Notes: generated by a model from the letters alone, not told the origin. DNA of 64,000 bases from Pseudomonas sp. HS6 (GCF_023375815.1 NZ_CP067412.1:5208001-5272000), one strand, 5' to 3'; counted from the first letter of the stretch, positions 27,755 through 38,609 are shown. Made by a program: numbers and translations.

Positions 27755-28155
27755 AAAAGACTCCATTGCTCAACATCGCGCTGTCTCGGCTGATTGCTTC
27801 CCTTGGTCACGGTGACATGGTCGTGATCGGTGACGCCGGCTTGCCCGTGCCGCCGGGTGTCGAGTTGATCGACCTCGCGTTGACCCACGGTGTTCCGGAT
27901 TTCGTCAGCACGTTGAAGGTCGTGCTCAGCGAAATGCAGGTGGAGAGTCATGTGCTCGCCCAGGAAATCTTCGACAAACAACCCAATGCGCTGGCTTCGC
28001 TGGACGCATTGAATGAAGAAGGTGCAATCGGGCGGCGCGATCTGCTCAGTCATGAGCAATTCAAGGTTCTCAGCCGACAGGCGCGAGCGATTGTTCGTAC
28101 AGGCGAATGTCAGCCGTACTGCAACATCGTGCTGGTGGCCGGGGTTACGTTTTAA
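27751..28155 (+). CDS. rbsD: D-ribose pyranase
   Basis: A 134-residue RbsD/FucU-family mutarotase that converts the pyranose form of ribose to the furanose form used by ribokinase. The catalytic region [16 protein letters not shown] (His at about residue 20) and the C-terminal [17 protein letters not shown] are intact. It is coupled to rbsK by an ATGA overlap. Confidence 0.94.
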   Translation: MKKTPLLNIALSRLIASLGHGDMVVIGDAGLPVPPGVELIDLALTHGVPDFVSTLKVVLSEMQVESHVLAQEIFDKQPNALASLDALNEEGAIGRRDLLSHEQFKVLSRQARAIVRTGECQPYCNIVLVAGVTF

Positions 28156-28199
28156 CAGGGTTCAGACCCTTTCGATTTCATATGCACAAGGAATGCGCC

Positions 28200-29228
28200 A
28201 TGCACCGCTATGCTCAAAAAATGCACCAACTGATCCGGAGTCTGCTGCTTTTGTCCGTGATAACCGCGACCGGCGCCCAGGCGGCGGAAAAGATCGATCT
28301 GATCATCGACACCGATCCGGGTGCCGATGATGTGGTGGCCTTGTTGTTTGCTCTGGCATCGCCGGAGGAGCTGAATATTCGTGCGCTGACCACCGTGGCC
28401 GGCAACGTACGTCTCGACAAGACATCTCGCAATGCGCGGCTGGCCCGTGAATGGGCGGGGCGCGAAGAGGTGCCGGTCTACGCCGGCGCACCGAAACCGT
28501 TGATGCGCACGCCGATTTACGCCGAGAACATCCATGGCAAGGAAGGCCTGTCGGGTGTCACCGTACACGAACCAAAAAAAGGCTTGGCTGAAGGCAACGC
28601 AGTCAACTATCTGATCGATACCTTGAAAAAGGCCAAGCCGCACAGCATCACCATTGCCATGCTAGGGCCACAAACCAACCTGGCACTGGCGCTGATTCAG
28701 GAGCCGGAGATTGTTCAGGGCATCAAGGAAGTGGTGATCATGGGTGGCGCCCATTTCAACGGCGGCAACATCACGCCAGTGGCCGAGTTCAACTTGTATG
28801 CCGATCCGCAAGCTGCTGAAGTCGTGCTCAAAAGCGGCGTGAAACTGACTTACCTGCCACTGGATGTGACCCACAAGATACTCACCAGTGATGCACGCCT
28901 GAAACAGATCGCGGCGCTGAACAACAATGCGAGCAAGATTGTCGGCGACATCCTCAACGAGTACATCAAGGGCGATATGGAGCACTACGGAATTCCGGGT
29001 GGCCCGGTGCATGACGCCACGGTCGTGGCTTACCTGCTCAAACCAGAACTGTTCACCGGCCGTTCGGTGAACGTGGTGGTCGACAGCCGTGAAGGTCCGA
29101 CCTTCGGGCAGACAATTGTCGACTGGTATGACGGCCTGAAAGCCCCGAAAAATGCCTTCTGGGTGGAAAATGGTGATGCTCAGGGCTTCTTCGATCTGTT
29201 GACCGAGCGCCTGAAACGTCTGAAGTAA
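28200..29228 (+). CDS. Exported nucleoside hydrolase (IUNH family)
   Basis: A 342-residue purine/pyrimidine nucleoside hydrolase that splits nucleosides to base and ribose. The calcium-binding IDTDPGADDVVALLFAL and the C-terminal VHDATVVAYLL are present, as is VIMGGAHFNGGN. Unlike E. coli RihA-C it carries an N-terminal signal peptide (about residues 1-25, LIRSLLLLSVITATGAQA), so it should act in the periplasm. ATG 28200 is chosen because AAGGAA stands 7-12 bp before it; ATG 28182 and 28221 are alternatives. It ends the rbs operon, feeding ribose to RbsB. Confidence 0.9.
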   Translation: MHRYAQKMHQLIRSLLLLSVITATGAQAAEKIDLIIDTDPGADDVVALLFALASPEELNIRALTTVAGNVRLDKTSRNARLAREWAGREEVPVYAGAPKPLMRTPIYAENIHGKEGLSGVTVHEPKKGLAEGNAVNYLIDTLKKAKPHSITIAMLGPQTNLALALIQEPEIVQGIKEVVIMGGAHFNGGNITPVAEFNLYADPQAAEVVLKSGVKLTYLPLDVTHKILTSDARLKQIAALNNNASKIVGDILNEYIKGDMEHYGIPGGPVHDATVVAYLLKPELFTGRSVNVVVDSREGPTFGQTIVDWYDGLKAPKNAFWVENGDAQGFFDLLTERLKRLK

Positions 29229-29239
29229 GCGACAGGCTC

Positions 29240-29268
29240 GCAGGTGCCAGCCTGCGGGCCTTTATTCT
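29240..29268 (+). terminator. Possible terminator of the rbs operon
   Basis: A CGCAGG/CCTGCG hairpin followed by GGGCCTTTATTCTTT. The T run is imperfect. It touches the 3' end of the convergent small gene. Confidence 0.4.
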
Positions 29269-29474
29269 TTCTCGATGTCCGATGTGCCTTTAAAGTCATC
29301 CGGATACTTCTCGAACAGCTGGGCGATAAATGATTGCGCGGCCTGCGTTCCCAGTGTCTTGACCAGCAGGTCTATGCTGATCAGCGCCAATTCCTCCGGG
29401 CTGCCCGGACTGTAAGAGCTGTGCCCTTGTGGCCAGTGGGCCTTGATGTCGGCGGAGATGCTTACGGTCGTCAT
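29262..29474 (-). CDS. Hypothetical protein, 70 aa
   Basis: A small soluble acidic protein (MTTVSISADIKAHWPQ...), family not recognised. It has an amphipathic middle (ELALISIDLLVKTLGTQAAQ) and an acidic C-terminus. Coding bias suggests it is real, but no strong ribosome site precedes the ATG. It is convergent with the rbs operon and divergent from the gene at 29610. Confidence 0.55.
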   Translation of the reverse strand: MTTVSISADIKAHWPQGHSSYSPGSPEELALISIDLLVKTLGTQAAQSFIAQLFEKYPDDFKGTSDIEKE

Positions 29475-29609
29475 AATAGGGCTCGGGAGGTCGCATGATC
29501 AGGAGTTCTGAGTTAACCACTTTGCCCGGCGTTTGGCACTGCGACTTAGGCATGAGCGCAGAGCTATGCGACACTTGGTCGTATCCGAAAAAAAACCAAG
29601 GGTTTAGCT

Positions 29610-29915
29610 GTGCAGATCGATTTGAATTCCCCCGGCGGCCTGACGCTGGACGCTGTGCGTCTGATGCTGGCTTCTGCCAGTGATGATGAGCACACCCAGT
29701 TGCGTGTAACCAAGGGCGGCATTGCCTATATCTCTTCGGGTGTCACGGGTGGTCAGGATATCGACGGGCTGTCGTTTCGGCTGGAAACCTGGGCCAAGGG
29801 TTCGGGCTATGTGGGCAATGTTGCGGCCAGCGACGAGGTCTGGGTAATGCAGATATTCAACGCGCTCAAGGACAACTGGCCGAACCCGCCCTATGACTAC
29901 ATTGACGTTTACTGA
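29610..29915 (+). CDS. Hypothetical protein, 101 aa
   Basis: A 101-residue soluble acidic protein starting at GTG 29610 (MQIDLNSPGGLTLDAVRL). I do not recognise a domain. It is rich in Asp and Gly with a WPNPPYDYIDVY C-terminus. It has no signal peptide or membrane segment. It stands alone between the small minus-strand gene and the I78 inhibitor. Confidence 0.65.
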   Translation: MQIDLNSPGGLTLDAVRLMLASASDDEHTQLRVTKGGIAYISSGVTGGQDIDGLSFRLETWAKGSGYVGNVAASDEVWVMQIFNALKDNWPNPPYDYIDVY

Positions 29916-30081
29916 GCGCCGTTCATATTCAGTGACGATTGTGTGATGAAGTATCAGGCGTAGCTCAGGCAAACTCGCCGTTTTTCTGATCGTGGGGCAG
30001 GGGAGTGGCGCGAGCCATGAAACCAAACGCTGTATCGGCGGTCGCACGATGTTCGCTCAACTATTGAAAAAAGGAGGCTTC

Positions 30082-30399
30082 ATGCCTTGGAAGCTCGCGT
30101 CACTGGGTACTCTGATGGCGGTTGCCATGCTGGCTGGCTGCACGACAACCTCCAGCGAATCGCAGAAGGAGCCCGTGGCGGCCGAAAACGGCCACAGTCG
30201 TTGCGAGGCAACAGCTGCAGAGTTCACCGTCGGCAAAAAGGCTTCGCCGGAATTGCTGGAGCAAGCGCGCAAAAAGGCCGGCGCGCAGAATGCCCGGTTC
30301 CTCAAGCCTGACGACATGATCACCTTGGAATACCGCTCTGATCGGCTGAACCTCAATACCGACGGCAATTTGGTGGTCACCCGGGTCAACTGCGGCTGA
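30082..30399 (+). CDS. Peptidase inhibitor I78 family lipoprotein
   Basis: A 105-residue secreted protein with an N-terminal lipobox LAGC (Cys at about 20). The C-terminal I78 inhibitor domain reads FTVGKKASPELLEQARKKAG, then FLKPDDMITLEYRSDRLN and a final VTRVNCG. Family members inhibit serine peptidases such as subtilisin-like enzymes, so this one may protect the envelope. ATG 30082 follows AAAAAAGGAGG at ideal spacing; an earlier ATG at 30049 is less likely. A terminator follows. Confidence 0.82.
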   Translation: MPWKLASLGTLMAVAMLAGCTTTSSESQKEPVAAENGHSRCEATAAEFTVGKKASPELLEQARKKAGAQNARFLKPDDMITLEYRSDRLNLNTDGNLVVTRVNCG

Positions 30400-30424
30400 G
30401 TTGCACAGGCTTTAGTAACGCCCA

Positions 30425-30457
30425 TAAAAAACCCCGTCACATGGACGGGGTTTTTTT
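30425..30457. terminator. Bidirectional terminator between the I78 gene and the cold-shock gene
   Basis: AAAAACCCCGTC/GACGGGGTTTTT hairpin with ACATG loop and T7, between convergent genes. Confidence 0.88.
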
Positions 30458-30471
30458 AGTGCGCCGAGAAA

Positions 30472-30684
30472 TTACTCTGGGCGAACTTGTGCAGCTTGCA
30501 TACCCTTTTGGCCTTTCTCAGCCACGAAGGAAACGGTCTGGCCTTCTTTCAGGCTTTTGAAACCGTCGGATTCGATAGCTTTGAAGTGTACGAACAGGTC
30601 GTCACCGCCACCTTGAGGAGTGATGAAGCCGAAGCCTTTTTCATCGTTGAACCATTTAACGGTGCCGGTTTGGCGATTAGACAT
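30472..30684 (-). CDS. Cold-shock protein, CspA family
   Basis: A 70-residue single OB-fold nucleic-acid-binding protein. RNP1 (KGFGFITP) and RNP2 (LFVHF) are intact. It is likely an RNA chaperone; whether it is cold-induced or constitutive cannot be told. ATG 30684 ([17 protein letters not shown]) matches the family start, while the frame stays open upstream without similarity. It is preceded by about 290 bp of non-coding sequence that may hold a long 5' untranslated region. Confidence 0.95.
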   Translation of the reverse strand: MSNRQTGTVKWFNDEKGFGFITPQGGGDDLFVHFKAIESDGFKSLKEGQTVSFVAEKGQKGMQAAQVRPE

Positions 30685-30976
30685 GGTGTATCTCCAAGAA
30701 ACATATATTTTCAGTAGTACTGTGCTGCTCAGGCCAACTGGGCACACCGGAGTATCATAGTCGAAATGTTCGCTTTGGTAGCCCCCCGGACGTGCTGTTT
30801 GCTTTCATATTGCGGATGTTTCGACATTCTGAATGGCTACAACCCCCGGTTTCAGCGGCTTTCAGTCGAAACGAAGGGGTGTAAAAAAAGCTATAAAACC
30901 TGCGTAAAATATCGAATTGAGGGTCGTTTTGACCGATTCAGGCCTGCAGAACGCCCGCAAATCCCTTCGCCACAGA

Positions 30977-31276
30977 TTATTTCTGCACTCGGCAAACCGA
31001 GATTTCTTTCAGTGCGCGCTGGCCCAGTTCGCCGCTTGGCGGGGTGTTCTTGTCCATCAGTTGAGCGATTTCCTGCGTGGTGAATTTCTTCTCCAGGACG
31101 TCGGCACCGCAGGTGCAGTGTTGTTTGGCCACTGTCGGGTTGACGCTTTGGCTGGCCGCTTTGGTGCAGTCATTCATGTATTGCTCTTTCACGCCCGCAG
31201 GCCAGGCAGCCTGAGCGCTCAGTGGCAGCAGCATTGCCAGGGGAGCCGCGAAGGCGAAAAGTCGGATAAGGCGCAT
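30977..31276 (-). CDS. Hypothetical exported protein with four cysteines
   Basis: A 99-residue protein with a signal peptide (about residues 1-23, ending SAQA). The mature part has Cys37, Cys54, Cys56 and Cys95 (a CTC pair), which could form two disulfides or a metal site. I do not recognise the family, but the signal peptide and spacing make it a credible gene. AAGGAG precedes the ATG. It is divergent from thrS. Confidence 0.7.
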   Translation of the reverse strand: MRLIRLFAFAAPLAMLLPLSAQAAWPAGVKEQYMNDCTKAASQSVNPTVAKQHCTCGADVLEKKFTTQEIAQLMDKNTPPSGELGQRALKEISVCRVQK

Positions 31277-31658
31277 GTCTGAAACTCCTTGGTTTGAGTA
31301 ATTCGGGGTAATTCTCAGCCCATTTGAGGTTAGCCGTACATCTCAAGTTCACCGCGCACCGTCAAAATGAGCAATCAGTGGCTGACTCAATTCGTTCGCC
31401 TCTGTGACCGTTCATCTGTGCTAGGATGCCCGACTCGGGCGTTTGCAGGCTCCGGATGACCTTCAGTCCCGGTGGCGGCGGCGTACGAATACTCTGATTT
31501 GAATCCCAGTCACTCTGGTTCGGTTTTCCGGTTGGCCGCAAGGCTCCTGCCGCTGTAAGGCAGGCGTTCGTCATTGAATGGCCTGGATCGGATCTTGTAC
31601 TGGCTCATCCCAACCCACGTGACCTTTGGTAGGGGTCACCACTAGGAGAGGAGGCGCC
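31277..31658 (+). other. thrS leader region
   Basis: A 382-bp region. A possible -10 (TAGGAT at 31422-31427) would give a leader of about 225 nt. It contains a CCTGCC/GGCAGG stem near 31547-31565 and, right before the ribosome site, the hairpin at 31619-31639. No leader peptide with Thr codons is evident. Confidence 0.45.
31619..31639 (+). promoter_or_regulatory. Hairpin directly upstream of the thrS ribosome site
   Basis: GTGACC, a 9-nt loop TTTGGTAGG, then GGTCAC. It lies 11 bp before AGGAGAGGAGG and the ATG of thrS. In E. coli ThrRS represses its own mRNA through leader hairpins that mimic tRNA-Thr; this could be the counterpart. Confidence 0.45.
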
Positions 31659-33581
31659 ATGCCAACTATTACTCTTCCCGACGGCAGTCAACGTTCATTC
31701 GATCACCCGGTTTCCGTAGCCGAAGTCGCCGCCTCTATCGGTGCAGGCCTGGCCAAGGCCACCTTGGCCGGCAAGGTCAACGGCAAGCTGGTCGACGCCT
31801 GCGACATCATCGACAGCGACGCGACGCTGCAAATCATCACGCCAAAGGATGAAGAGGGGCTGGAGATCATTCGCCACTCTTGCGCCCACCTGGTTGGCCA
31901 TGCGGTCAAGCAGTTGTACCCGACGGCCAAGATGGTCATCGGTCCGGTCATTGACGAAGGCTTCTATTACGACATCGCCTTCGAACGTCCTTTTACGCCA
32001 GACGACATGGCTGCGATCGAACAGCGCATGCAGCAGCTGATCGATACTGATTACGACGTGATCAAGAAAGTCACTCCGCGTGCCGAAGTGATCGAAGTGT
32101 TCAAGGCTCGCGGCGAAGACTACAAGCTGCGCCTGGTCGAGGACATGCCGAACGAGCAGGCCATGGGCCTGTACTATCACGAAGAATACGTCGATATGTG
32201 CCGCGGTCCGCACGTGCCGAACACCCGCTTCCTGAAATCCTTCAAGTTGACCAAGCTGTCCGGCGCCTACTGGCGCGGTGATGCCAAGAACGAGCAATTG
32301 CAGCGCGTTTACGGCACCGCTTGGGCTGACAAGAAGCAGCTGGCTGCGTACATCCAGCGTATTGAAGAAGCTGAAAAACGCGATCACCGCAAGATCGGCA
32401 AGCGCCTGGGCCTGTTCCACACCCAGGAAGAAGCGCCGGGCATGGTGTTCTGGCACCCGAATGGCTGGACTCTGTATCAGGTGCTTGAGCAGTACATGCG
32501 CAAGGTGCAGCGCGACAATGGCTATCTCGAGATCAAGACTCCGCAAGTCGTTGACCGTAGCCTGTGGGAAAAATCCGGGCACTGGGCCAACTACGCCGAC
32601 AACATGTTCACCACTGAGTCGGAAAGCCGCGACTACGCAATCAAGCCAATGAACTGCCCTTGCCACGTGCAAGTGTTCAATCAGGGCCTGAAAAGCTACC
32701 GCGAACTGCCGATGCGTCTGGCCGAGTTCGGTGCCTGCCACCGGAACGAACCGTCGGGTGCACTGCACGGCATCATGCGTGTGCGTGCATTTACTCAGGA
32801 CGACGCCCACATTTTCTGCACTGAAGAGCAGATGCAGGTCGAATCCGCTGCGTTCATCAAGCTGACCATGGATGTTTACCGCGACTTCGGCTTTACCGAT
32901 GTCGAGATGAAACTGTCCACTCGTCCGGAAAAACGTGTTGGTTCCGACGAGCTGTGGGATCGCGCCGAAGCTGCTTTGGCTGCGGCCCTTGATAGCGCGG
33001 GCCTTCCGTACGATCTGCAGCCGGGTGAGGGCGCTTTCTATGGTCCGAAGATCGAGTTCTCGTTGAAAGATTGCCTCGGTCGCGTGTGGCAATGTGGTAC
33101 TTTGCAGCTCGATTTCAACCTGCCAGTGCGTCTCGGTGCCGAATACGTCTCCGAAGACAACAGCCGCAAGCATCCAGTCATGCTGCACCGTGCGATCCTC
33201 GGTTCGTTCGAGCGTTTCGTCGGAATTCTGATCGAGCACTATGAAGGTGCATTCCCTGCGTGGCTGGCGCCGACCCAGGCAGTGATCATGAATATCACTG
33301 ATAAACAGGCAGATTTTGTTGCTCAGGTCGAAAAAACTCTCAACGAAAGCGGATTTCGTGCCAAGTCTGACTTGAGAAATGAAAAGATCGGCTTTAAAAT
33401 CCGCGAGCATACTTTGCTCAAGGTTCCATATCTCTTGGTTATTGGGGATAAGGAAGTCGAGATGCAGACTGTCGCTGTGCGTACTCGTGAAGGTGCTGAC
33501 CTGGGCTCGATGCCCGTCGCCCAGTTCGCTGAGTTTCTCGCGCAAGCGGTTTCCCGGCGTGGTCGCCCAGATTCGGAGTAA
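31659..33581 (+). CDS. thrS: Threonyl-tRNA synthetase
   Basis: A 640-residue class II synthetase that charges tRNA-Thr. The domains are TGS (about residues 1-61), the editing domain with [16 protein letters not shown], the class II catalytic core (about 240-535, including the zinc-ligand region NCPCHVQVF and motif 3 [21 protein letters not shown]), and the anticodon-binding domain. ATG 31659 follows AGGAGAGGAGG and begins [10 protein letters not shown] as in the family. It heads the thrS-infC-rpmI-rplT operon. Confidence 0.98.
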   Translation: MPTITLPDGSQRSFDHPVSVAEVAASIGAGLAKATLAGKVNGKLVDACDIIDSDATLQIITPKDEEGLEIIRHSCAHLVGHAVKQLYPTAKMVIGPVIDEGFYYDIAFERPFTPDDMAAIEQRMQQLIDTDYDVIKKVTPRAEVIEVFKARGEDYKLRLVEDMPNEQAMGLYYHEEYVDMCRGPHVPNTRFLKSFKLTKLSGAYWRGDAKNEQLQRVYGTAWADKKQLAAYIQRIEEAEKRDHRKIGKRLGLFHTQEEAPGMVFWHPNGWTLYQVLEQYMRKVQRDNGYLEIKTPQVVDRSLWEKSGHWANYADNMFTTESESRDYAIKPMNCPCHVQVFNQGLKSYRELPMRLAEFGACHRNEPSGALHGIMRVRAFTQDDAHIFCTEEQMQVESAAFIKLTMDVYRDFGFTDVEMKLSTRPEKRVGSDELWDRAEAALAAALDSAGLPYDLQPGEGAFYGPKIEFSLKDCLGRVWQCGTLQLDFNLPVRLGAEYVSEDNSRKHPVMLHRAILGSFERFVGILIEHYEGAFPAWLAPTQAVIMNITDKQADFVAQVEKTLNESGFRAKSDLRNEKIGFKIREHTLLKVPYLLVIGDKEVEMQTVAVRTREGADLGSMPVAQFAEFLAQAVSRRGRPDSE

Positions 33582-33583
33582 TT

Positions 33584-34132
33584 ATTATTAAGCGTGAAAT
33601 GAGACAAGATAAACGAGCTGCACCGAAAGCCCCGATCAACGAGAATATCTCGGCACGCGAGGTTCGGTTAATTGGCGCTGATGGCGAGCAGATTGGCATC
33701 GTCTCGATTGATGAAGCGCTTCGTATTGCTGAAGAAGCAAAGCTTGATCTGGTAGAAATCTCTGCAGACGCAGTCCCACCGGTTTGCCGTGTGATGGACT
33801 ACGGCAAATCGATCTTCGAAAAGAAGAAACAGGTTGCTGCGGCGAAGAAGAACCAGAAGCAGATTCAGGTAAAAGAAATCAAGTTTCGTCCAGGGACGGA
33901 GGAAGGGGATTACCAGGTAAAACTGCGCAACCTGGTACGTTTCCTGAGTGACGGGGACAGGGCCAAGGTATCCTTGCGATTCCGCGGCCGTGAGATGGCC
34001 CACCAGGAGCTGGGGATGGAACTCCTCAAGCGGGTTGAAGCTGACCTGCTCGAGTACGGTTCGGTCGAACAGCATCCTAAGATGGAAGGACGCCAGCTGA
34101 TCATGGTCATCGCCCCGAAAAAGAAGAAGTAA
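33584..34132 (+). CDS. infC: Translation initiation factor IF-3, starting at ATT
   Basis: A 182-residue factor that binds the 30S subunit and checks initiator tRNA and start codon choice. I place the start at ATT 33584 ([10 protein letters not shown]...) because GGAG at 33575-33578 stands 5 bp before it and the family has these extra residues. The first ATG (33599) would lack a ribosome site. The rare ATT start is the known basis of IF-3 autoregulation. N-domain ([14 protein letters not shown]) and C-domain ([18 protein letters not shown]) are intact. It starts 2 bp after the thrS stop. Confidence 0.95.
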   Translation: MIKREMRQDKRAAPKAPINENISAREVRLIGADGEQIGIVSIDEALRIAEEAKLDLVEISADAVPPVCRVMDYGKSIFEKKKQVAAAKKNQKQIQVKEIKFRPGTEEGDYQVKLRNLVRFLSDGDRAKVSLRFRGREMAHQELGMELLKRVEADLLEYGSVEQHPKMEGRQLIMVIAPKKKK

Positions 34133-34192
34133 TCAACAGGGCACGGCAGGCCTTCTGATTATGTTTATCAACTGAATGCGGAGTATCCGAAC

Positions 34193-34387
34193 ATGCCAAA
34201 GATGAAAACGAAAAGTGGTGCTGCTAAGCGGTTTCTGAAAACTGCTAACGGTATCAAGCACAAGCACGCTTTCAAGAGCCACATCCTGACTAAAATGTCG
34301 ACCAAGCGTAAGCGTCAACTGCGCGGTAGCAGCTTGCTGCATCCGTCTGACGTGGCAAAAGTCGAGCGCATGCTGCGCCTTCGTTAA
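34193..34387 (+). CDS. rpmI: 50S ribosomal protein L35
   Basis: A 64-residue, very basic ribosomal protein ([20 protein letters not shown]) of standard length. It stands between infC and rplT as in nearly all bacteria. In E. coli L20 represses rpmI and rplT translation by binding the mRNA. Confidence 0.98.
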   Translation: MPKMKTKSGAAKRFLKTANGIKHKHAFKSHILTKMSTKRKRQLRGSSLLHPSDVAKVERMLRLR

Positions 34388-34415
34388 TTTTAGTCAAGAA
34401 TAGAGGAAGTAACTC

Positions 34416-34772
34416 ATGGCTCGTGTAAAGCGTGGCGTCATTGCCCGTAAGCGTCACAAAAAAATTCTGAAACTTGCTAAAGGCTACTACGGTGCACGTT
34501 CGCGCGTATTCCGTGTTGCCAAGCAAGCGGTAATCAAGGCAGGCCAATACGCCTACCGTGACCGTCGTCAGAAAAAACGTCAGTTCCGCGCTCTGTGGAT
34601 CGCTCGTATCAACGCTGGTGCTCGTGTTAACGGTCTGTCTTACAGCCGTTTCATCGCTGGCCTGAAAAAAGCGTCCATCGAGATCGACCGTAAGGTTCTG
34701 GCTGATCTGGCAGTGAACGAAAAAGCGGTGTTTGCCGCGATTGTCGAGAAAGCTAAAGCCACCTTGGCTTAA
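34416..34772 (+). CDS. rplT: 50S ribosomal protein L20
   Basis: A 118-residue basic ribosomal protein ([23 protein letters not shown]) required for early 50S assembly, and the autogenous repressor of the rpmI-rplT message in enterobacteria. AGAGGAAGT precedes the ATG. A strong hairpin with T run separates it from pheS. Confidence 0.98.
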   Translation: MARVKRGVIARKRHKKILKLAKGYYGARSRVFRVAKQAVIKAGQYAYRDRRQKKRQFRALWIARINAGARVNGLSYSRFIAGLKKASIEIDRKVLADLAVNEKAVFAAIVEKAKATLA

Positions 34773-34828
34773 GTACCCCCGACAGTCACCCGGCCTCACC
34801 TCTGTGGGGCTAGGTGGTAAACGTCATA

Positions 34829-35898
<1,070 letters not shown>

Positions 35899-35924
35899 TC
35901 GTAACGAATTCTTAGGAGAGCAGG

Positions 35925-38303
35925 ATGAAATTCAGTGAACAATGGCTGCGTGGCTGGGTTAGCCCGCAGGTAAATCGCGACGAGCTGGTTGCTCGTCTGT
36001 CGATGGCTGGTCTTGAGGTCGATAGCGTTACGCCGGCCGCCGGTGCTTTCAGTGGTGTGGTGGTGGGCGAAGTACTGAGTACCGAGCAGCACCCTGACGC
36101 CGACAAGCTGCGTGTGTGCCAGGTCAGCAATGGCACGGAAACCTTCCAGGTCGTGTGCGGTGCGCCAAACGTGCGTCCGGGCCTGAAGATTCCGTTCGCA
36201 ATGATCGGTGCCGAGCTGCCGGGCGATTTCAAGATCAAGAAAGCCAAGCTGCGTGGCGTCGAGTCCAACGGCATGCTGTGCTCGCAAACCGAGCTGCAGG
36301 TCGGTGAAGGCAACGACGGTCTGATGGAGCTGCCGGCCGATGCGCCGGTGGGCGAAGATTTCCGTGTTTATCTGGACCTGGAAGACGCCAGCATCGAGGT
36401 CGACCTGACCCCGAACCGCGGCGACTGCCTGTCCCTGGCCGGTCTGGCTCGTGAAGTCGGTGCGTTGTACGACGCGCCGGTTACGCGTCCCGTGGTTCTC
36501 ACGGTTCCTGCCGTGCACGACGAAGTGCGTTCGGTCGAAGTGCTGGCGCCTGCCGCCTGCCCACGCTACCTGGGTCGTGTCATCCGCAATGTTGACCTGT
36601 CCAAGCCTACGCCGCTGTGGATGGTTGAGCGTCTGCGTCGCGCCGAAGTGCGCAGCATCGATGCCGCGGTCGATATCACCAACTACGTGATGCTTGAGCT
36701 GGGTCAACCGCTGCACGCATTCGACCTCGCTGAAATCAGCGGCGGCATCCGTGTGCGCATGGCGGAAGAGGGCGAGAAGCTGGTATTGCTCGACGGCCAG
36801 GAAGTCAGCCTGCGTAGCGATACGCTGGTGATTGCCGACCACACTCGCGCCCTGGCCATTGCCGGCGTGATGGGTGGCGAGCACAGCGGCGTATCCGCGA
36901 CCACTCGTGACGTGTTCCTTGAAAGTGCGTTCTTCGATCAGATCGCGGTGGCGGGCAAGGCTCGTTCTTACGGTCTGCACACCGACGCTTCGCACCGCTA
37001 CGAGCGTGGCGTGGACTGGCAATTGGCCCGTGAAGCCATGGAGCGCGCCACTGGCCTGCTGCTGGAAATCACTGGCGGCGAAGCTGGTCCGATCATCGAG
37101 ACCGTCAGCGAGCAGCACTTGCCGTCGATCGCGCCGATCACTCTGCGTGCTCAGCGCATCACTCAGATGCTGGGCATGGAAATGGATTCGGCCGAAGTCG
37201 AGCGTCTGCTCAACGCTTTGGGTCTGAAAGTTTCCGCCGAGGGAGCAGGGCAGTGGCGCGTAGAGGTGCCAAGCCATCGCTTCGATATCAGCCTGGAAGT
37301 CGATCTGATCGAAGAGCTGGCGCGTCTGTACGGCTACAACCGTCTGCCGGTTCGTTACCCGCAAGCTCGTCTGGCGCCGCAAGCCAAGGCTGAAGCGCGT
37401 AGCGATCTGCCGGAGCTGCGCCGTCTGCTGGTGGCTCGTGGCTATCAGGAAGCGATCACCTACAGTTTCATCGATCCAAAACAGTTCGAGCTGTTCAACC
37501 CGGGTGTTGAACCGCTGCTGTTGGCGAACCCGATCTCCAATGACATGGCCGCCATGCGCTCGTCGCTGTGGCCGGGTCTGATCAAGTCCTTGCAACACAA
37601 CCTCAATCGTCAGCAGGATCGCGTCCGTCTCTTCGAGAGCGGTCTGCGCTTCGTTGGTCAGTTGGAAGGCCTGAAGCAAGAGCCGATGCTGGCCGGTGTC
37701 GTCTGCGGTAGCCGTCTGCCGGAAGGCTGGGCTCAAGGTCGCGATACCGTGGACTTCTTCGACGTCAAGGCTGATGTGGAAGCGGTACTGGGCTTCGCGG
37801 GGGCGCTGGATTCGTTCACGTTCACTCCGGGCAAACACCCGGCGCTGCACCCGGGTCAAACCGCGCGCATCGAGCGTGAAGGGCGTGAAGTCGGTTTTAT
37901 CGGTGCGATTCACCCTGAGCTGTCGAAGTCCCTTGGTCTCGACCGTCCTGTCTTCGTTTTCGAGCTGGTTCTGGCTGAAGTGGCATTGGGCAAAATGCCT
38001 AAATTCCACGAGTTGTCGCGCTTTCCTGAAGTGCGTCGTGACCTTGCACTGATTGCGCACAAAGACGTTGCAGCCTCGGCTGTACTGGACGTAATCCGTG
38101 AAAATGCAGGCGAATGGCTGACAGACCTCAGGCTATTTGACGTGTATCAGGGTAAAGGTATTGATCCTGATAGAAAAAGCCTTGCAGTCGGCTTGACCTG
38201 GCAGCATCCATCGCGCACTCTTAATGACGATGAGGTGAATTCGACGACGCAAAATATCCTCACCTCGCTCGAACAAAGGTTGAACGCCACGTTAAGGAAG
38301 TGA
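35925..38303 (+). CDS. pheT: Phenylalanyl-tRNA synthetase beta subunit
   Basis: A 792-residue subunit with the usual domains: tRNA-binding OB fold (about 40-150), B3/B4 editing domain, B5, inactive class II core, and the C-terminal ferredoxin-like anticodon-binding domain (about 700-792). AGGAG precedes the ATG. It is co-transcribed with pheS and with ihfA, which begins 3 bp after its stop. Confidence 0.98.
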   Translation: MKFSEQWLRGWVSPQVNRDELVARLSMAGLEVDSVTPAAGAFSGVVVGEVLSTEQHPDADKLRVCQVSNGTETFQVVCGAPNVRPGLKIPFAMIGAELPGDFKIKKAKLRGVESNGMLCSQTELQVGEGNDGLMELPADAPVGEDFRVYLDLEDASIEVDLTPNRGDCLSLAGLAREVGALYDAPVTRPVVLTVPAVHDEVRSVEVLAPAACPRYLGRVIRNVDLSKPTPLWMVERLRRAEVRSIDAAVDITNYVMLELGQPLHAFDLAEISGGIRVRMAEEGEKLVLLDGQEVSLRSDTLVIADHTRALAIAGVMGGEHSGVSATTRDVFLESAFFDQIAVAGKARSYGLHTDASHRYERGVDWQLAREAMERATGLLLEITGGEAGPIIETVSEQHLPSIAPITLRAQRITQMLGMEMDSAEVERLLNALGLKVSAEGAGQWRVEVPSHRFDISLEVDLIEELARLYGYNRLPVRYPQARLAPQAKAEARSDLPELRRLLVARGYQEAITYSFIDPKQFELFNPGVEPLLLANPISNDMAAMRSSLWPGLIKSLQHNLNRQQDRVRLFESGLRFVGQLEGLKQEPMLAGVVCGSRLPEGWAQGRDTVDFFDVKADVEAVLGFAGALDSFTFTPGKHPALHPGQTARIEREGREVGFIGAIHPELSKSLGLDRPVFVFELVLAEVALGKMPKFHELSRFPEVRRDLALIAHKDVAASAVLDVIRENAGEWLTDLRLFDVYQGKGIDPDRKSLAVGLTWQHPSRTLNDDEVNSTTQNILTSLEQRLNATLRK

Positions 38304-38306
38304 CGT

Positions 38307-38609
38307 ATGGGGGCTTTGACGAAAGCTGAGATGGCGGAACGTCTGTATGAAGAGCTGGGCCTGAACAAGCGGGAAGCCAAGGAATTGGTTGAACTGTTTT
38401 TCGAGGAAATCAGGCACGCTCTTGAAGACAACGAGCAGGTCAAATTGTCGGGTTTCGGCAATTTCGACCTTCGGGACAAACGCCAGCGGCCTGGCCGCAA
38501 CCCGAAAACGGGGGAAGAAATCCCGATCACGGCTCGCCGTGTGGTCACCTTTCGTCCAGGGCAGAAGTTGAAAGCCCGAGTTGAGGCTTATGCTGGAACC
38601 AAGTCATAA
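38307..38609 (+). CDS. ihfA: Integration host factor subunit alpha
   Basis: A 100-residue DNA-bending protein of the HU/IHF family, which forms a heterodimer with Ihf[19 protein letters not shown] and the beta-arm [14 protein letters not shown] (with the intercalating Pro) are present. It is coupled closely to pheT, and the MerR gene starts inside its last codons. Confidence 0.97.
   Translation: MGALTKAEMAERLYEELGLNKREAKELVELFFEEIRHALEDNEQVKLSGFGNFDLRDKRQRPGRNPKTGEEIPITARRVVTFRPGQKLKARVEAYAGTKS

Noticed and set aside
31430..31658. Cobalamin-riboswitch-like fragments (GCCGCTGTAAGG) in the thrS leader
   Set aside because: The conserved B12 box and the remaining core are not present, and control of thrS by cobalamin makes no sense.
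31695..33545. A 616-codon frame antisense to thrS
   Set aside because: Shadow of thrS.
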